Assembly: GCA_964431685.1 (NCBI GenBank)
Contig: CAYSLA010000210.1
Coordinates: 1 to 5,321 of the forward strand
Length of the DNA stretch: 5,321 nucleotides
Direction: 5' to 3'
Source: CAYSLA01 sp964431685
Lineage (GTDB): Bacteria; Armatimonadota; UBA5829
Positions 1 to 4,963 of the stretch are shown one piece after another (the first letter of the stretch is position 1; each line of letters opens with the position of its first letter). The position numbers and the translations under genes are program-made. The notes below the pieces were generated by a model, which saw nothing but the letters and a program-made list of their open reading frames with translations, had not been told where the DNA came from and searched no databases.

Positions 1-892
1 CAAGGAACTCGCCGACCGCGATGGCCGCCAGCGCATCCTTGATATTGTGCTCGCCTGGCACCGGAATGCCGACGGCAAAAGAGCCTCTTGCCGTAGTCAC
101 TTCGAAGTTGCAGCAGCCTTTGGAGTCGAGCCCTACAGACAGCGCCCTCACATCAGCGACTGGTGACTCGCCGAACGAGATGATACGTGCGTTTGACCTC
201 CGGCTTAGATACTCGAAATAGGGATCATCCGCGTTCAGAATCGACGCACCATCGGGCCCAATGTGGTCCAGCAGTTCTCCCTTGGCGTCTGCAATGGCAG
301 TAAGGGATCCGAGCAACTCAATATGAGACAGATGTATGTTCGTGATCACTCCCACCGACGGTCGGGCAATCCGCGCGAGGTAGTCGATCTGGCCTGGGCC
401 TCGCATCGCCATTTCAACGACCGCGGTCTTGTGGCGGCGTGCGAGTCCGAAGAGCGTTATCGGCAGCCCGATCTCATTATTGAAGTTGCCCTGGTTCTTG
501 AGCACCGGTCCGCGCGCTGCAACAACCGCCGCAACCATCTCTTTGGTAGTGGTCTTGCCCACTGATCCGGTTACTCCGATCATTACGGGCTTGAACTTGA
601 GCCGGTACCAGGCCGCCAGGTCTCCGAGAGCTTCCAGTGCGTTATCGACACGGATGGCGAGTTTGCGGGTCTCGACCTTGCGAGACACCAGCACGCCCGC
701 AGCGCCTTTTGCGAGTGCATCGGCGAGGAACTTGTGTCCGTCGGAGCTCTCGCCGGTCAGTGCAACGAACAGATCCCCGGGCTGAAGTGTGCGAGTATCA
801 ACGCTGACACCGGTGATCCGAGTGTCAAGATCACCGCTGACCAGTTCTCCGCCGCACGCCTCAATGACATCTTTTGCTTTGATTGCCTGCAT
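1..892 (-). CDS. murF: MurF, UDP-MurNAc-tripeptide--D-Ala-D-Ala ligase (N-terminal 297 codons, cut by window edge)
   Basis: MurF is the cytoplasmic ATP-dependent ligase that adds D-Ala-D-Ala to UDP-MurNAc-tripeptide, the last step of soluble precursor synthesis. I translated this frame from ATG at 892-890; it stays open to base 1. The N-terminal UMP-binding domain covers about residues 1-100 and includes SVDTRTLQPGDLFVAL (30-45) and DGHKF (51-55). The central ATPase domain has the Walker A-like GVTGSVGKTTTKE (106-118, Lys113), NQGNFNNEIGLP (133-144), VVEMAMRGPGQI (158-169, Glu160), NIHLSHIE (185-192), ILNADDP (218-224) and PGEHNIKDALAA (279-290). The C-terminal ligase domain lies outside the window. 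The start lies 18 bases after the murE stop, and a GGGGTG sequence stands 5 bases upstream. The histidine in NIHLSHIE replaces the glycine or serine usual in this motif. The family assignment is secure from motifs and neighbours. Confidence 0.95.
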   Translation of the reverse strand, partial: MQAIKAKDVIEACGGELVSGDLDTRITGVSVDTRTLQPGDLFVALTGESSDGHKFLADALAKGAAGVLVSRKVETRKLAIRVDNALEALGDLAAWYRLKFKPVMIGVTGSVGKTTTKEMVAAVVAARGPVLKNQGNFNNEIGLPITLFGLARRHKTAVVEMAMRGPGQIDYLARIARPSVGVITNIHLSHIELLGSLTAIADAKGELLDHIGPDGASILNADDPYFEYLSRRSNARIISFGESPVADVRALSVGLDSKGCCNFEVTTARGSFAVGIPVPGEHNIKDALAAIAVGEFL

Positions 893-897
893 ATCTA

Positions 898-903
898 CAC
901 CCC
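898..903 (-). promoter_or_regulatory. Shine-Dalgarno-like site of murF
   Basis: The minus strand reads GGGGTG, with 5 bases to the ATG at 892. It matches the GAGGTG part of the consensus with one mismatch. The site lies just outside the palindromic repeat at 909-981, so insertion of the repeat would have left murF initiation intact. The short murE-murF gap suggests the two are co-transcribed. Confidence 0.45.
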
Positions 904-908
904 AATGG

Positions 909-981
909 TGTCATTCCGACCAGCGGGAGGAATCTCGGGGTCCTGAACTTGCTTCAGGATCTCCCTGCGGTCGAAATGACA
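909..981. repeat. Nested palindromic repeat element forming the 3' end of murE
   Basis: The outer arms at 909-921 (TGTCATTCCGACC) and 969-981 are reverse complements at 12 of 13 positions. The inner hairpin is perfect: TCCTGAA (941-947), a five-base loop, and TTCAGGA (953-959). Between them, GGGAGGAATCTC and its partner CTCCCTGC continue an imperfect stem. This architecture, with TGTCATT-type ends around GGGAGATCCTGAA-like arms, resembles an interspersed palindromic repeat I remember from several bacterial genomes; that is recollection, not a search result. The murE frame runs through nearly the whole element and stops at the TGA at 913-911 inside its far arm. I saw no clear target-site duplication. 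Confidence 0.75.
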
Positions 982-2488
982 TGTCCTGCCGGGTCGCAGA
1001 GCACCGAGGCTCCGCCAGTATCTGGGCCGCCACCTCTCTGTCGTCGAAATGAATGGTGCGGTCCGCGAATATCTGGTAGTCCTCGTGTCCTTTGCCAGCT
1101 ATCACCACGAGGTCGCCGGCGCGGGCCATGCCAATCGCCAGCCCGATCGCGTCACGCCGGTCCGGTCGCACCAGAGTTGCCTCGTCCTCGTTAACTTTCG
1201 ACATTCCGGTCAGAATTTCCTCTATAATGGAGTCCGGATTCTCAGTCCGGGGATTATCCGAGGTAACGACCACCAAGTCCGCAATATCAGAGGCGATCTT
1301 GCCCATGACTGGTCTCTTGCCTCTGTCACGGTCGCCTCCGCAGCCGAAGACCGCTATGAGACGGCCCTGGGTCAATTTGCGTGCCGTGGAAAGCACGTTT
1401 TCCAGTTCGTCCGGAGTGTGAGCGTAGTCCACAACTACACCAAAGTCCTGCTCACCCTCGACGTACTCAAACCTGCCGGGCACGCATTTGGCCGAGGCCA
1501 GACCGGCCACGATTGTATCAAGGTCAATGCCGAACGCTATACCGACTGCCGCCGCGCTGAGCGCGTTGTAGACGTTGAAATGCCCCCCTATGCCCAGTCG
1601 CGCGGGGCGACGCACTCTGCCGTAAGACAACACAAACTCGACCGATTTGTTCGTGACGACGATCTTTGAAGCCCGCACGTCGGCGGGCTTGTCTACACCG
1701 AATGTGATCAGTTCGCCTGCGCACACTGCCTTGACCACGGGCGCGGCCTCATCGTCTGCGTTCACTACCGCGGTGAACTTCTTGCCTGACGCCGCGGGAT
1801 GATCTCTGAATAGAATCAGCTTGGCGTCCAGATAGGCCTCAAGCGTTTTGTGATAGTCCAGGTGGTCACGGGCGATATTCGTAAAGACACCGCAATCGAA
1901 CTCGCATCCGAGTGTCCTGCCCTGGTGGAGACCGTGAGAACTCACTTCCATTGCCACAGCCTTGGCGCCGCGTGCTGACATCTGTGCCAGCAGCCGCTGC
2001 ACGTCAGCCGACTCCGGCGTGGTGTGGGCCGTCGGGAGGAGTTCACCGCCTATCCGCGCTCCCAGGGTGCCGATTAGACCTGCAGACCCACTGTGCTCGG
2101 CCTCACACACGGCTTGGATGAGGTAAGTAACGGTGGTCTTGCCGCTGGTGCCAGTGACGCCTGCCAGTTTAAGGTTTCGGGAAGGATGAGCGAATATCTC
2201 CGCCGCCATCGGGCCCATTGCTCGTCTGGCGTCCGCGGCAACGGCGTACGCGGCCTCGCCCAGTACGTCCGGTGAGCAGGATTCTCTCTCGCCGACAACA
2301 GCCGCCGCACCGGCCTCGACGGCCTGGCCGATAAAGTCGTGGCCGTCGCGTGAGGCACCCTTCCAGGCGACAAAGACGCAGCCATCCGTCACTTGCCGGC
2401 TGTCGTAGACTATCTCGCGGACTTCCGGGTCAGGTCCGCAGACCAGTCGCACTCCCTCAACTCGTCGGACTATATCAGAGAACTTCAT
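911..2488 (-). CDS. murE: MurE, UDP-MurNAc-L-Ala-D-Glu--meso-diaminopimelate ligase
   Basis: MurE is the cytoplasmic ligase that adds the third stem-peptide residue to UDP-MurNAc-L-Ala-D-Glu using ATP. Numbering is from ATG 2488, giving 525 residues. The N-terminal domain has VYDSRQV (27-33) and DGHDF. The ATPase domain has GTSGKTT (113-119, Lys117), TTPES (156-160), EVSSHGL (181-187), NIARDHLDYH (204-213) and Lys223 in YLDAKLILF, the position of the carbamylated lysine. The C-terminal domain has VDYAHTPDELENVL (353-366), GDRDRGKRPVM (385-395), DNPRTEN (411-417) and GKGHEDYQ (465-472). DNPR is the family's marker for meso-diaminopimelate rather than lysine. An in-frame ATG at 2500 would add MGGA. 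I prefer 2488 because MKFSDI resembles the usual MurE beginning and is preceded by GGGCGGGG, although neither start has a classical ribosome-binding site. About 23 C-terminal residues (503-525) come from the palindromic repeat; native MurE probably ended near residue 492. Confidence 0.96.
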   Translation of the reverse strand: MKFSDIVRRVEGVRLVCGPDPEVREIVYDSRQVTDGCVFVAWKGASRDGHDFIGQAVEAGAAAVVGERESCSPDVLGEAAYAVAADARRAMGPMAAEIFAHPSRNLKLAGVTGTSGKTTVTYLIQAVCEAEHSGSAGLIGTLGARIGGELLPTAHTTPESADVQRLLAQMSARGAKAVAMEVSSHGLHQGRTLGCEFDCGVFTNIARDHLDYHKTLEAYLDAKLILFRDHPAASGKKFTAVVNADDEAAPVVKAVCAGELITFGVDKPADVRASKIVVTNKSVEFVLSYGRVRRPARLGIGGHFNVYNALSAAAVGIAFGIDLDTIVAGLASAKCVPGRFEYVEGEQDFGVVVDYAHTPDELENVLSTARKLTQGRLIAVFGCGGDRDRGKRPVMGKIASDIADLVVVTSDNPRTENPDSIIEEILTGMSKVNEDEATLVRPDRRDAIGLAIGMARAGDLVVIAGKGHEDYQIFADRTIHFDDREVAAQILAEPRCSATRQDMSFRPQGDPEASSGPRDSSRWSE

Positions 2489-2520
2489 TGCCCCGCCCAT
2501 CGCTTGCGATTTCTACGGTA

Positions 2521-2529
2521 ATGATACCA
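2521..2529 (-). promoter_or_regulatory. Possible extended -10 promoter for murE-murF
   Basis: The minus strand reads TGGTATCAT: a TG-N extended -10 motif followed by TATCAT, which matches TATAAT at five of six positions. It lies just after the pyrimidine-rich tract CCCCTTTCTTTTTT. Transcription would start near 2514, giving a leader of about 26 bases to ATG 2488. The best -35 candidate, TTCATC with an 18-base spacer, matches TTGACA at only three positions, so the extended -10 would have to carry the promoter. A separate promoter would make sense after so long a spacer, but this is inference. Confidence 0.3.
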
Positions 2530-2557
2530 AAAAAGAAAGGGGAAGATGAACCGCAGC

Positions 2558-2595
2558 GCAAGACTCGCCCATGATTCCAGTCTGCAAGACTCACC
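2558..2595. repeat. Pair of 12-base direct repeats, GCAAGACTCRCC
   Basis: GCAAGACTCGCC at 2558-2569 and GCAAGACTCACC at 2584-2595 differ at one base and begin 26 bases apart. The second copy overlaps a small perfect inverted repeat, AGTCT-GCA-AGACT, at 2579-2591. The pair lies about 30-75 bases upstream of the possible murE -10 box, a position where a regulator could bind. The low complexity of the spacer makes chance a real alternative. Confidence 0.45.
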
Positions 2596-2610
2596 GTCCC
2601 CCAAGCGTTT

Positions 2611-2637
2611 CGGCAGGTCAATCGGCTGACCGTGCCG
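2611..2637. repeat. Bulged 10-bp hairpin
   Basis: CGGCAGGTCA (2611-2620) pairs with TGACC (2627-2631) and TGCCG (2633-2637), leaving a single bulged G at 2632 and a six-base loop, ATCGGC. The stem is otherwise perfect. No T-run follows on either strand, so it is not a typical terminator. It lies three bases from the larger stem at 2641-2708. Confidence 0.7.
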
Positions 2638-2640
2638 TGA

Positions 2641-2708
2641 TTTGGGGCGGCTAGGACGCTACGGTTTCGCCCAAGTCCCCTAAGCGTCCATACTGCAGCC
2701 GCCCCAAA
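2641..2708. repeat. Nested 12-bp plus 7-bp inverted repeat (68-base stem-loop)
   Basis: TTTGGGGCGGCT (2641-2652) is the exact reverse complement of AGCCGCCCCAAA (2697-2708). Inside it, GGACGCT (2654-2660) is the exact reverse complement of AGCGTCC (2683-2689). The two stems are separated by one base on one side and seven on the other, with a 22-base apical loop. The loop-side sequence GTCCCCTAAGCGT (2675-2687) nearly repeats GTCCCCCAAGCGT at 2596-2608. It could be a structured untranslated element of the ftsI-murE transcript, a small non-autonomous mobile element, or a protein-binding site. I do not recognise the family. Confidence 0.75.
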
Positions 2709-2795
2709 ACCCTGTTTCTGCCCGAAGCTCCGATATCCGGCAATCCCCTGAACTTGATTAAGGGCCAGAGGAAGCTCCTGGGCCAAAGTACCGAC

Positions 2796-2856
2796 GTCTC
2801 CGGATTTCGGACCGCACCATGCTGGGCAGTCCGCCCGAGTCCGAAACCCCCGAGAC
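2796..2856. repeat. Long imperfect inverted repeat with inner hairpin
   Basis: The left arm at 2796-2812 begins GTCTC and ends TTTCGGAC. The right arm at 2839-2856 begins GTCCGAAA and ends GAGAC. The two ends pair exactly and only the middle GC-rich bases are imperfect. Within the enclosed segment, GGGC (2824-2827) can pair with GCCC (2833-2836). This gives a compact two-level stem about 110 bases downstream of the ftsI stop. Confidence 0.55.
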
Positions 2857-2903
2857 AACTAAGACTACATATCTGCCCTGCTGCCTTGAACACCTCCCCC
2901 TAA

Positions 2904-2924
2904 CCTCCTCCGAAACGGAGGGGG
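2904..2924. repeat. GC-rich 9-bp hairpin with three-base loop
   Basis: CCTCCTCCG (2904-2912), AAA loop, CGGAGGGGG (2916-2924). All nine pairs form if one T-G wobble at 2906/2922 is allowed. The hairpin abuts and slightly overlaps the second GGGGAGC...TCCATTAC unit. The flanking CTCCCCCTAACC resembles common intergenic repeat sequence in other bacteria; that resemblance is from memory only. Confidence 0.65.
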
Positions 2925-2985
2925 GAGCGCTAGGCGTTCCATTACCTGATTCACGGTAGGGGAGCACTTCGAAGTGCTCCATTAC
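2922..2985. repeat. Two diverged copies of a small palindromic unit after ftsI
   Basis: Copy 1 (2959-2985) and copy 2 (2922-2945) both begin GGGGAGC and end TCCATTAC on the plus strand. Copy 1 contains the perfect 20-base palindrome GGAGCACTTCGAAGTGCTCC (2961-2980). Copy 2 folds as a seven-pair stem with a three-base loop and one A-C mismatch when read on the minus strand. The middles differ while the folding and flanks are kept, as expected for a repeat family under structural constraint. The TAA of ftsI (2984-2982) lies inside copy 1. The transcript end could be protected by this hairpin. Confidence 0.7.
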
Positions 2986-4805
2986 TCGGCGGAAGCAGCG
3001 TGGACCAAGGACTGCGGCATATCTGGCGGCACCTTCAGATACCAAAGTGACTGCTCCGCAATTTCCTTGAACACTGGAGCCGCAACTACGCTACCCCATT
3101 TCGCCCCGTTGGGCCGCCTGACTATCACTCCGATCGCAAGTTTGGGATCGCTTGCCGGCGCAAATCCGATGAACGAGACGATGAGCTTTCCCTGCTCAAA
3201 TCCCCTTCCGTTGGACAGTGCAATCTGCGCGGACCCCGTCTTGCCGGCTACGCTTCGTCCGTCTACCGCGGCGGGCTTTCCGGTGCCTTCGATCACACAC
3301 TCGGTCATCATCTCAGTTATCGCACGTGCCGCCTGCGGTGATATCACCCTGGTTCCGGGTCCCGCGGCAAACGTCTTGACCACGCGGCCCTTGTGGTCCC
3401 GAACTTCCCGCACGATCTGCGGCTTGTGGCGAACACCCCCAGCGGCTATGGTGGCGAATACGCTGACCATGTGCATTGGCGTGACCGCTATGGCCTGACC
3501 ATAGCCGATGTTTGCCAGCTCCAGTCTGCCCCACTTGTCAGCGGGGGGCAGAGGATAGATGGACTCTCCGGGAATCCCTGAGTCAGACCTGGTCAAAAGG
3601 CCAAACTCCTTTGCGTAGTGGCGCATGCGTTTTGCGCCCAGGCGCATTGCCACGTGCGCCGCGCCAATGTTGCACGAGTCACGCATGATCGCGTGCATAT
3701 CCACTCGACCGTGCCCGTCCATAAACTTGCCGTGCCGTGGGCAGACCAACCTGCCCCCTTTGATCTGCTCGCAAGCGCTGCAGTGCACGATTGTTGCAGT
3801 AGGGGAGAATCCTTCGTTCAGTCCCGCTGCTACTGTGACAGCCTTCATTGTGCTCCCAGGTTCATAAAGGTCCGAAACAGCCCGGTTTCTCCACAGCTTG
3901 TTGCTGACTTCACTTGCCTGATTTGCGTCGTAGGCTGGATAGTTTGCCAGCGCCAGAATCTCGCCAGTATGCGGGTCCATCACGATAACACACGCGTCGC
4001 TGGGAGTGTATTTCCTGGCCATGGAAGTCAGAGATCGTTCTGCGATGCTCTGTATGTTGGCGTCAATGGTAAGGTAGACGTGTCTGCCTTCGGCTGGCTT
4101 GACCGTCACGTGTCGAGTCCCTGGTATTTCGCGGCCTGATACGTCAACCTCGGCCGCGTACCTGCCGTTGGTGCCGGCCATTTCGGCGTTCTGAGCCGCC
4201 TCCACACCGTAGACGCCCTTGTTTTCAAAGTCAGTAAATCCGACCACCTGAGCTGCAAGCGCTCCGAAAGGATAACACCGTCTGACTCCGTCCTCGCACC
4301 AGACTCCCTCAAACACCGGAGGTATTCGCTTTGCGCTGCGCCCTTCGCGAGCTGCCCGGTCTTTCTCACGTTGCGCGAGTTCCTTGTACTGAGCCAGGGA
4401 CAGGCTTCGCATCTTGTCCCATACTCTGGGGTCTACGTCTTTGGCCAGACAGACTCTGCCGGAACGCTTAAGCAATTTGGCCGCGATGTCAGCCTCAGGC
4501 ACCCCCAGGGACTCCGAGATGATTCTTGCCGTTACCTTGCTGGATATCATCCTGGGACTTGCGTATATCGAGACCGTGGAAAGGTCGGCTGCCAGAATTG
4601 CGCCGTTGCGATCGTAGATGTTCCCGCGAGGCGATCTGATTTCGCGCTCGCGTTTACGCATGTCCTCGGCCCACCCGACGAACTTGTCCCGTTCGATGGT
4701 CGTGAGTCTAACAGCCTGCACTGCGACCACCGCGTACAGCAGCGCGAAGACCAGGAAGAATCTGAATGCCCTCGTATGCGTCAGTTTAAGGTACTTCGTG
4801 CTCAT
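2982..4805 (-). CDS. ftsI: FtsI-type class B penicillin-binding protein (peptidoglycan D,D-transpeptidase)
   Basis: This is the septal transpeptidase that cross-links stem peptides outside the membrane during division. Numbering is from ATG 4805, giving 607 residues, near the family's usual length and without PASTA repeats. A short basic cytoplasmic tail precedes one membrane segment (about 14-34, FRFFLVFALLYAVVAVQAV). The N-terminal pedestal domain includes RSPRGNIYDRNG (57-68), RRCYPFGALAAQVVGF (175-190) and GVYGVEAAQN (197-206). The transpeptidase domain has the catalytic SxxK (EPGSTMK, Ser318-Lys321), SxN (Ser377-Cys378-Asn379) and KTGS (522-525). A TTG at 4811 in the same frame is an alternative start, and an in-frame TAA at 4820-4818 rules out anything longer. 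An unusual feature is Cys342-x2-Cys345-x9-Cys355-x2-His358 just before the SxN motif. The gene follows the FtsL-like gene and precedes murE. Septal specialisation is inferred from position. Confidence 0.94.
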   Translation of the reverse strand: MSTKYLKLTHTRAFRFFLVFALLYAVVAVQAVRLTTIERDKFVGWAEDMRKREREIRSPRGNIYDRNGAILAADLSTVSIYASPRMISSKVTARIISESLGVPEADIAAKLLKRSGRVCLAKDVDPRVWDKMRSLSLAQYKELAQREKDRAAREGRSAKRIPPVFEGVWCEDGVRRCYPFGALAAQVVGFTDFENKGVYGVEAAQNAEMAGTNGRYAAEVDVSGREIPGTRHVTVKPAEGRHVYLTIDANIQSIAERSLTSMARKYTPSDACVIVMDPHTGEILALANYPAYDANQASEVSNKLWRNRAVSDLYEPGSTMKAVTVAAGLNEGFSPTATIVHCSACEQIKGGRLVCPRHGKFMDGHGRVDMHAIMRDSCNIGAAHVAMRLGAKRMRHYAKEFGLLTRSDSGIPGESIYPLPPADKWGRLELANIGYGQAIAVTPMHMVSVFATIAAGGVRHKPQIVREVRDHKGRVVKTFAAGPGTRVISPQAARAITEMMTECVIEGTGKPAAVDGRSVAGKTGSAQIALSNGRGFEQGKLIVSFIGFAPASDPKLAIGVIVRRPNGAKWGSVVAAPVFKEIAEQSLWYLKVPPDMPQSLVHAASAE

Positions 4806-4835
4806 CGCCAACGGGGATTAGACTTCCCCACTCCT
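4806..4835 (-). promoter_or_regulatory. ftsI translation start region with AGGAG behind a small hairpin
   Basis: No purine-rich ribosome-binding site stands at normal distance from ATG 4805. A good AGGAG lies at 4835-4831, 25 bases upstream. Between them GGGG (4829-4826) can pair with CCCC (4816-4813) around a nine-base loop. Folding that segment would leave about eight spacer bases between AGGAG and the ATG. Structure-bridged ribosome-binding sites are known in principle; the application here is inference. Confidence 0.35.
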
Positions 4836-4890
4836 GTCAATCGTCACGACTTGTGTCGGCATTTGCCGCGGCATATAAAGGAACGATTTG

Positions 4891-4917
4891 TGCTTCGGTT
4901 GCATACAACCGCAAGCA
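4891..4917. repeat. 11-bp hairpin between the ftsL-like gene and ftsI
   Basis: TGCTT-CGGTTG (4891-4901), loop CATA, CAACCG-C-AAGCA (4906-4917). All eleven pairs are perfect, with one bulged C at 4912. On the transcribed minus strand it is followed by CAAATCGTTCCTTTATAT, which is not a proper T-run. A leaky terminator, an RNA-processing site or a protein-binding site are all possible. Confidence 0.65.
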
Positions 4918-4937
4918 TCCGCAACGTGATTGTCTCG

Positions 4938-4954
4938 CCGCATAGAAAGTGCGG
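4938..4954. repeat. 5-bp hairpin just after the ftsL-like stop
   Basis: CCGCA (4938-4942) and TGCGG (4950-4954) are exact reverse complements around a seven-base loop. It starts about ten bases downstream of the TAA at 4966-4964. Together with the hairpin at 4891-4917 it fills much of a 158-base gap at a junction that is often tight. The rest of the gap holds no convincing gene. Confidence 0.45.
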
Positions 4955-4963
4955 TCGCAGGTC

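Larger units (their letters stand above)
2489..2981. other. Gene-free ftsI-murE spacer rich in stem-loops
   Basis: The conserved ftsI-murE junction is usually tight, but here about 490 bases hold no convincing gene. Open frames cross it, but they run straight through inverted repeats, lack recognisable motifs and start at weak codons. What it does hold, from the ftsI side to the murE side, is two related hairpins at 2959-2985 and 2922-2945, a GC-rich hairpin at 2904-2924, a long imperfect inverted repeat at 2796-2856, a nested stem at 2641-2708, a bulged hairpin at 2611-2637, short direct repeats, and a pyrimidine-rich tract followed by a possible -10 box. No stem is followed by a clear T-run on either strand, so I cannot call an intrinsic terminator. 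Confidence 0.7.

Noticed and set aside
1223..1228. TATAAT on the plus strand inside murE
   Set aside because: No -35 match at proper spacing and no plus-strand gene to serve, so it is a chance match in coding sequence.
1049..1669. 206-residue plus-strand open frame opposite murE
   Set aside because: It is antisense to a motif-complete MurE and shows no family features of its own, so it is a shadow of murE codon use.
2475..2858. 127-residue minus-strand open frame in the ftsI-murE spacer
   Set aside because: It begins at TTG without a ribosome-binding site, runs through several inverted repeats, overlaps the murE start out of frame, and has no recognisable motif.
2651..2893. 80-residue minus-strand open frame in the same spacer
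   Set aside because: It lies in another frame over the same hairpins, so its composition reflects the repeats. No ribosome-binding site or family resemblance was seen.
2961..2980. 20-base palindrome after ftsI as an intrinsic terminator
   Set aside because: The stem is strong, but on the minus strand it is followed by CCTACCGTGAATC rather than a T-run, so I list it as a repeat and possible 3'-end stabiliser only.
4835..4840. Perfect TTGACA (-35 consensus) on the minus strand before ftsI
   Set aside because: No -10-like hexamer lies 16-18 bases downstream. The nearest, TAATCC, is only 14 bases away and matches poorly.
4818..4943. 41-codon minus-strand frame between the ftsL-like gene and ftsI, in frame with ftsI but ended by TAA
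   Set aside because: No Shine-Dalgarno sequence precedes its ATG, it spans the hairpin at 4891-4917, and its sequence matches no family I know. It is too short to support as a gene.
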